Origin: Saccharomonospora azurea NA-128
Lineage (GTDB): Bacteria > Actinomycetota > Actinomycetes > Mycobacteriales > Pseudonocardiaceae
Direction: 5' to 3'
Length of the DNA stretch: 64,000 nucleotides
Assembly (NCBI RefSeq): GCF_000231055.2
Contig: NZ_CM001466.1
Location: forward strand, 494,121 to 558,120
The stretch's first letter is position 1, and the number at the start of each line of letters is the position of its first letter. Position numbers and translations under genes: made by a program. This document shows, in pieces, positions 59,803-64,000 of the stretch. The notes beneath the pieces are model-generated. The model did not search any database. It saw only the letters and a program-made list of their open reading frames with translations, and had not been told where the DNA came from.

Positions 59803-60444
59803 TCAGCAGCAGCCGTTCGGGGCGGTGCCGGAGAGGATCTGCTCGATGAGGGGGCGTCCGACGTCGTAGGCGTCGGTGACGGGCAGGGCCTGTGCGTCGG
59901 GGTGCTCGGTGAGCCAATCCTTGGCGGCGTCGGTGCTGGCGAAGAAGTGGACCTGGTTGCAGAACGCGGCGCGGACCGAGGTCGGCGCGTCGGGGGTGAC
60001 CAGGGAGACGACGGCACCGGCGGGCTCCACGCCGGTGAGTCCGCCCGGGGTCACGGTCAGGCGGACCGGTTCCCCGGTGGCCCGGCAGGGGGAGGTGACA
60101 TGGGCGGTGTGGCCGATGATGGCCGGGAAGACCAGGGTGTCCATGGCGCACCAGGCGTACAGGGTGCGGTCTCCGGTCTGGTAGCGGTGCGGGGTGGGGT
60201 TGTGGGTCAGCCCGTTGCCGATGATGCGGCCTTCGGAGTCGTACTCGGTGTCGGGCATGTCGGCCAGCGCCTCGCGGATCTCCTCGGCGGTGCGGCCGGC
60301 CTGGCTCGCGAGCTGCTCGATGGTGACCGGCTCGCCGGTGGCCAGCAGTGTCAGCAGGGGGCGCAGCAGCCATAGCTTCACACCGGGGGCGCGGTTGACG
60401 GTGTCGGTGAAGCGGTTGGCGAGTGTCTGGGTGTCGGTGTCCAC
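59803..60444 (-). CDS. merB: MerB, organomercurial lyase
   Basis: 213 residues. Catalytic residues are visible: Cys-Ala-Met-Asp (WCAMDTLVFPAIIG, matching Cys96/Asp99 of the standard enzyme) and AFCNQVHFF (Cys159). It breaks carbon-mercury bonds and passes Hg(II) to MerA. GTG 60444 chosen at the family start. It is downstream of merR and merA in the same direction. Confidence 0.95.
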   Translation of the reverse strand: MDTDTQTLANRFTDTVNRAPGVKLWLLRPLLTLLATGEPVTIEQLASQAGRTAEEIREALADMPDTEYDSEGRIIGNGLTHNPTPHRYQTGDRTLYAWCAMDTLVFPAIIGHTAHVTSPCRATGEPVRLTVTPGGLTGVEPAGAVVSLVTPDAPTSVRAAFCNQVHFFASTDAAKDWLTEHPDAQALPVTDAYDVGRPLIEQILSGTAPNGCC

Positions 60445-60517
60445 GGCGGGTCCTTCCCTTCCGTGAGGTGGATGGGTCCGATGCCGCCGACCGTAGGGTC
60501 TGTCCCTGGGGTGAGGG

Positions 60518-60958
60518 TCAAGCTCGCGCGTCGCAGCCGCGGGGATCACCGGCCCAGCACAGGTCGCCGTCCGCGAGGTGCTGCTGGTGCTCGCTTTCGA
60601 ACTTCTCGATCCGATCGAGGATCTGCTGCTGGGCGGCGATGCGCTCTCGCAGCCGCTCGCGGGAGCGGTGCAGCAGCTCGGCCAGGTGCGAGCCGACCGG
60701 CCGAACCCTGCCGTCGGCCCAGGCGGCGGTTAGTTCCCGGATCTCGGCCACGGTCAGTCCGAGCCCGCGCAGTTCGCCGATGAACCGCACGCACCACAGG
60801 GCGTCGGTGTCGTACAGGCGGTAGCCGGCTTGGCTGCGGCCGAGGGTGTAGATCAGCCCCGAGTCGGTGTACCCGCGCAGGGCCTTGACCTTCACGCCGG
60901 TGCGGCGGGACAGCTCACCGACCGTCATCGGCCGGGACTTGTGCGCTTCCCTGGGCAT
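60518..60958 (-). CDS. MerR-family regulator in mer operon
   Basis: 146 residues: HTH (MTVGELSRRTGVKVKALRGYTDSGLIYTLGRSQAGYRLYD) and a long dimerisation helix; Cys near LWCVRF and C-terminal LCWAGDPRGC. The Cys set differs from proteobacterial MerR, so metal binding may differ. ATG 60958 starts the domain, 20 bp after merA. Two regulators (this and the ArsR-type) serve one module. Confidence 0.85.
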   Translation of the reverse strand: MPREAHKSRPMTVGELSRRTGVKVKALRGYTDSGLIYTLGRSQAGYRLYDTDALWCVRFIGELRGLGLTVAEIRELTAAWADGRVRPVGSHLAELLHRSRERLRERIAAQQQILDRIEKFESEHQQHLADGDLCWAGDPRGCDARA

Positions 60959-60977
60959 CTTCCCTCCCTCTTCGGGT

Positions 60978-62414
60978 TCAGCCTGCACAGCAGGAGAGCT
61001 TGGCGACATCCGTGGTGAAGGTCTGGGCGGCCAGTTTGAGGGCTTCTGCCATGGTCAGGTACGGCGCCCAGGTGCGGGCGAGCTGGTCGACGGTCATTCC
61101 GGCGCTGATCGTGTAGGTGGCGGCGGTGATGATGTCCCCGGCGCCGTCGGCGATCACGTGAACGCCGAGCACACGCCCGGTGCTGGCGTCGGCGACGAGT
61201 TTGACCAGGCCCCGGGCGTCCCGGTTGGCCAGCGCGCGCGGCACATGCGCCAGCGGCAGAGTGCGGCACTCGCAACGGATTCCGGCTTCGGCCACTTCGG
61301 CGTCGGTCATGCCGACCGCGGCGATGGCCGGGCTGGTGAACGTCACCCGCGGCAGCGCTGTGTAGTCCAGGGTGCGGCCCGCGCCGGCGATGGCGCCTTC
61401 GGCGGCCAGCGTGCCCTGAGCGGCCGCCACGTACACGAACTGCGGGCCCCCGGCGACGTCGCCCGCGGCCCAAATGCGTTCGTTGGTGGTGCGCTGGAAC
61501 TCGTCGGCGACGACCTCGCCACGCGTGCCGGTCTTCACCCCTACCGCGTCGAGGTTCAGTCCTGCGGTGACCGGGCGGCGGCCGGTGGCGATCAGCAGCT
61601 GCTCGGCCCGCAGCTCGATGGGGGCGCCGCCGCAGTCGGCGGTGAGGATGTAGCCGTGCTCGTCGCGCCGAACGGCAGCCAGCGTGGCACCAGTGTGCAC
61701 GGCGATGCCCTCGCCGGTGAAGACCTCCTCGATCGCGGCGGAGACTTCGGGCTCCTCAAATGGGGCGAGCCTCTCCAGCGCCTCGACGACGGTCACGCGA
61801 GTGCCGAGGCGGGCGAACAGCTGGGCTTGCTCCAAGCCGACTGCGTTGCCGCCCACGACCACCATCGACTCCGGCAGGCGGTCGAGCTCCATCGCGGTGG
61901 TGGAGGTCAGGTATCCGGCCTCGTCCAGGCCGTCGACGGGCGGGGCCCAGGGGGCGGAGCCGGTCGCGACCAGGTAGTGGGCGGCCTCGATGCGGCGGCT
62001 GCCGCCATCGTTGAGCACGACGTCCAGCACCGGGGCGTCGGTGCTTCCGGTGAAGGCGGCGGTGCCGCGCACGATCTCCCAGCCGTACTCGGCTGCGAGG
62101 TCGGTGTACTTCTCTGCCCGCAGCTGATCGACCAGGGCATCCTTGCCACCAATCAACTCCGCGAAGCCGACCGGCGGTTCTGCGGCGCCGAGCCCAGGGA
62201 AGCGTCCGGCCGCCTCAGCGCCGTGGCGGGCCTCGGCAGCGGCCAGCAGCGCCTTCGACGGCACGCAGCCGACGTTGACACAGGTGCCGCCGGTGGTGCC
62301 GCGCTCGACCATCACCACTCGTCGGCCTTGGCCTACGGCGGCGATGGCGGCGGCGAACGCCGCCGAGCCGGAGCCGAGCACTGCCAGGTCGAAGCCGGAT
62401 TCCGTCCAGGTCAC
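60978..62414 (-). CDS. merA: MerA, mercuric reductase
   Basis: 478 residues: FAD site LAVLGSGSAAFAAAIAA, redox disulfide GGTCVNVGCVPSK, NAD(P)H site VVVGGNAVGLEQA, and the C-terminal vicinal pair LSCCAG that hands Hg(II) to the active site. It reduces Hg(II) to volatile Hg(0) with NADPH. It lacks the N-terminal HMA (NmerA) domain. GTG 62414 selected; divergent from the ArsR-type regulator. Confidence 0.96.
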   Translation of the reverse strand: MTWTESGFDLAVLGSGSAAFAAAIAAVGQGRRVVMVERGTTGGTCVNVGCVPSKALLAAAEARHGAEAAGRFPGLGAAEPPVGFAELIGGKDALVDQLRAEKYTDLAAEYGWEIVRGTAAFTGSTDAPVLDVVLNDGGSRRIEAAHYLVATGSAPWAPPVDGLDEAGYLTSTTAMELDRLPESMVVVGGNAVGLEQAQLFARLGTRVTVVEALERLAPFEEPEVSAAIEEVFTGEGIAVHTGATLAAVRRDEHGYILTADCGGAPIELRAEQLLIATGRRPVTAGLNLDAVGVKTGTRGEVVADEFQRTTNERIWAAGDVAGGPQFVYVAAAQGTLAAEGAIAGAGRTLDYTALPRVTFTSPAIAAVGMTDAEVAEAGIRCECRTLPLAHVPRALANRDARGLVKLVADASTGRVLGVHVIADGAGDIITAATYTISAGMTVDQLARTWAPYLTMAEALKLAAQTFTTDVAKLSCCAG

Positions 62415-62491
62415 GATGCTGCCTCCTCGTGCGGAGCCCGGCATTCCGGGCCAGTTGCTATGCGGCTTGCCGAATAGGTCACTGCCACCAT

Positions 62492-62513
62492 ACTATTCGG
62501 ATAGGCGAATAGT
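62492..62513. promoter_or_regulatory. ArsR-type operator in merA-arsR interval
   Basis: ACTATTCG, six bases, CGAATAGT: a perfect dyad 22 bp before the regulator start. A further half-site CGAATAGG lies at 62471-62478 on the merA side. Probable binding site of the ArsR-type repressor. Confidence 0.82.
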
Positions 62514-62535
62514 TCCAGTTGTGGAGGCCACCCGT

Positions 62536-62916
62536 ATGCCCCAGCGCCTTAACATCACCGCCCCAGCCGTCTCAACTGCCGACCAGGTGCCGTGCACGCA
62601 CCTGGACACGGTGGCGAAGTTCTTCCGCGCCCTATCAGATCCCATCCGGCTGAAGCTGCTGGAGTTCATCCTGCGCGGCGAGCGCACCTCCGCCGAGTGC
62701 GTCGAGCACGCCGGAATCTCGCAGCCCCGCGTGTCGGTGCACCTGTCCTGCCTGGTCGACTGCGGCTACGTCACCGCCCGCCGCGACGGCAAGAAGCTGC
62801 GCTACTCCGTCGGCGACCCGCGTGTGGCGGACCTAGTCGTGCTGGCCCGCTCGTTGGCCGCGGACAACGCCGCCGCCCTGACCTGCTGCACCCGCATCCC
62901 CGACAGCCAGGACTGA
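62536..62916 (+). CDS. ArsR-family mercury/metal-responsive repressor
   Basis: 126 residues: winged helix (FFRALSDPIRLKLLEFILRGERTSAECVEHAGISQPRVSVHLSCLVDCGYVTARRDGKKLRYSV) with Cys at the recognition helix region (AECVEH), LSCLVDC and C-terminal TCC, plausible soft-metal ligands. Streptomyces mer operons are likewise controlled by an ArsR-type 'MerR'. ATG 62536 has GGAGG eight bases upstream. Confidence 0.9.
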   Translation: MPQRLNITAPAVSTADQVPCTHLDTVAKFFRALSDPIRLKLLEFILRGERTSAECVEHAGISQPRVSVHLSCLVDCGYVTARRDGKKLRYSVGDPRVADLVVLARSLAADNAAALTCCTRIPDSQD

Positions 62917-62938
62917 GACCTGCAAGGAGAGTCCGGCC

Positions 62939-63271
62939 ATGCCCGCCATCCACCGGCCCCCCGGCCGCAACAACGAGCCCTCCGGAGCCGGCACGGCCGC
63001 CGGGATCGGCTTCGCCCTGCTGATGATCGCCTGCTGCGCCCTGCCCGTCCTGATCGCTGGCGGCGCGCTCGCCGGGATCGGTGGACTCCTGGGTAACCCC
63101 TGGCTGATCGCCGCCGCCGTCGTGCTGGTGGCCGCCGCGATCACCGCGATCGTGCGTCGCCGCCGCTTGGGCCGCGATGCCTGCCGCCCGCCCACTGAAT
63201 CGCCCCAAACCCCCGCCGACCAGGACCGCCCGCACTTCCCGGCCGACCGGGAAGGCCCGGACAACCGATGA
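62939..63271 (+). CDS. MerT-like mercuric ion transport protein
   Basis: 110 residues: two membrane segments, the first with the vicinal pair ACCALPVLIAGG, which is the MerT/MerE-style mercury site, then a basic, Pro-rich tail. It starts 22 bp after the ArsR gene. It likely brings Hg(II) to MerA. Confidence 0.75.
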   Translation: MPAIHRPPGRNNEPSGAGTAAGIGFALLMIACCALPVLIAGGALAGIGGLLGNPWLIAAAVVLVAAAITAIVRRRRLGRDACRPPTESPQTPADQDRPHFPADREGPDNR

Positions 63272-63298
63272 CGACTCACCCGCCCACCCCTGCGGCTT

Positions 63299-64000
63299 TC
63301 AGCGGCGGCTGTCGCCGGGTGCGAGCAGGCTGGTGACCTCGGCCAACGCCTGGTCGGAGGGTTTGAAGTAGCGGCGGACGTTCTCCGGCTTCTTGTGCCG
63401 GGACTTCGCCATCAACAGCAGCAGGGATGCGCCCTGCTCACCGAGGTGAGTCAGCGCGGAGTGACGGAATTCGTGCAGATCCCACCCTGTGCCCGGACCG
63501 CGCAACGCGGTGTGGGCATCGAGCAGGGCGCGGGCCTGGCCGTAGGACAGCCGAGTCAGCTCCGTGTCCGGGCACACGTCGCGGGGACTGAGAACCTTGC
63601 CCGGTCCAGGGCGGCGGTGGGTAACGAAGACAGGGCCGCGGGTGCGGCCCTTGAGCAGCCGCGGCAGCAGCCGGGCGGTGCCGGCGTCCCAGTAGACCGT
63701 CTCCAGCACGACGTCCTCGCGCGCCTGACCCCGGCGGCGGGACTTGGCCCGGGCACCCTTGGCCTTCACCGGGGCGCGGCGTCCGGCCAGATCGAGGTTC
63801 TCGATGTTGAGGTCGAGGATCTCCTCGGCTCGGGCAGCAGTCTCGTACAGCATCCGGTAGAGCGTCTTCTCCCGGAGCGCGACCTCGCGGCGCGCCACCA
63901 GCCGGTCGATCGCCAGCCGGGACCGCACCGGGGTCTCCGAGTCCGGGGTCGCCAGGCGCTTGGCCCAGCCCGGCACGGCTGGGGTCTGGCCGCGGTCCCG
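63299..64000 (-). CDS. Tyrosine recombinase/integrase, 5' end outside window
   Basis: Catalytic domain visible: first Arg in [28 protein letters not shown] (HxxR box), and [10 protein letters not shown] with the nucleophile Tyr. The frame is open to the window edge, so the N-terminal DNA-binding domain is missing. Likely the integrase of an element that includes the mer module. 3' end 27 bp from the MerT-like gene. Confidence 0.9.
   Translation of the reverse strand, partial: RDRGQTPAVPGWAKRLATPDSETPVRSRLAIDRLVARREVALREKTLYRMLYETAARAEEILDLNIENLDLAGRRAPVKAKGARAKSRRRGQAREDVVLETVYWDAGTARLLPRLLKGRTRGPVFVTHRRPGPGKVLSPRDVCPDTELTRLSYGQARALLDAHTALRGPGTGWDLHEFRHSALTHLGEQGASLLLLMAKSRHKKPENVRRYFKPSDQALAEVTSLLAPGDSRR

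Noticed and set aside
62491..62507. Twelfth BlaI-type operator in the mer interval
   Set aside because: TACTA is present, but the second arm is not at the 7-base spacing; the ACTATTCG dyad explains the site better as an ArsR operator.
56100..64000. Right-hand Tn3 terminal repeat
   Set aside because: Looked for the complement of GGGGTTTGAGG and of GCGCTAAGCG; no convincing match seen by eye.
1..64000. CRISPR arrays or rRNA genes
   Set aside because: No regularly spaced direct repeats and no rRNA-like stretches were noticed in either strand.

Overview
This window reads as high-GC actinobacterial DNA. The best guess is a pseudonocardial relative, judged from gene style only: GTG starts, ATGA-overlapping operons, an SCO6880/DUF4913-type conjugation module and Streptomyces-like mer genes. 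It is a metal-resistance and envelope-redox island (about 1-40.4 kb) joined to a conjugative element (about 41.1-52.9 kb), which is interrupted by a Tn3-family transposon with further metal genes and a mercury module, and ends in a tyrosine recombinase running off the right edge.

Layout: 1-2.5 kb, a P1B-4 metal ATPase (5' end missing) and a CPVCNK membrane protein. 2.8-6.4 kb, an amino-acid-type ABC transporter with a class V aminotransferase; its binding protein has a one-base frameshift. 6.4-7.9 kb, a decayed blaI locus with an intact M56 peptidase. 8.1-12.1 kb, a minus-strand operon of a small membrane protein, a cysteine-synthase-like enzyme, an MFS exporter, a DUF6153-like protein and a DUF305 lipoprotein. 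12.6-20 kb, ccdA divergent from a complete cytochrome c maturation System I operon, ccmABCDEFHI plus a CcmG-like thioredoxin. 20.1-21.7 kb, a gene graveyard. 21.7-27.8 kb, a CsoR-governed copper cluster (CDGSH protein, two CopZ, ferredoxin and reductase, CsoR, secreted metal-binding protein, CopA). 28.3-40.4 kb, an NlpC/P60 hydrolase, a second ccdA, TetR with two membrane proteins, a multicopper oxidase, an intact blaI-M56 pair, a TlpA-like thioredoxin, several pseudogenes and a BNR-repeat lipoprotein. 41.1-52.9 kb, a type IV secretion module and a methyltransferase-helicase cut short by a Tn3 transposase. 56.2-59.8 kb, MerR, HMA protein, an unusual YPC-motif P1B ATPase and a truncated MFS gene. 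59.8-63.3 kb, merB, merR, merA, arsR-type regulator and a MerT-like protein.

The most striking signal is a dispersed operator. A 17-bp dyad, TACTA-N7-TAGTA, occurs at eleven intergenic places between 1.96 and 40.4 kb (six perfect, five with one mismatch). The copies lie in front of the CPVCNK membrane protein, the damaged blaI-M56 locus, ccdA and ccm (shared), the NlpC/P60 hydrolase, the second ccdA, a small unknown gene, the multicopper oxidase, blaI itself, the TlpA-like gene and the BNR lipoprotein, with one copy in the graveyard. The one intact BlaI-family repressor in the window (35865-36233) is preceded by a copy and overlaps a membrane M56 peptidase lacking a beta-lactam sensor domain. 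The inference is that a BlaI/M56 signalling pair controls a local regulon for extracytoplasmic thiol chemistry, cytochrome c assembly, periplasmic copper oxidation and wall remodelling, beside a separate CsoR copper circuit. Many partial duplicates (blaI, M56, ccdA, DUF305, copper ATPase) show that the island has been repeatedly duplicated and eroded.
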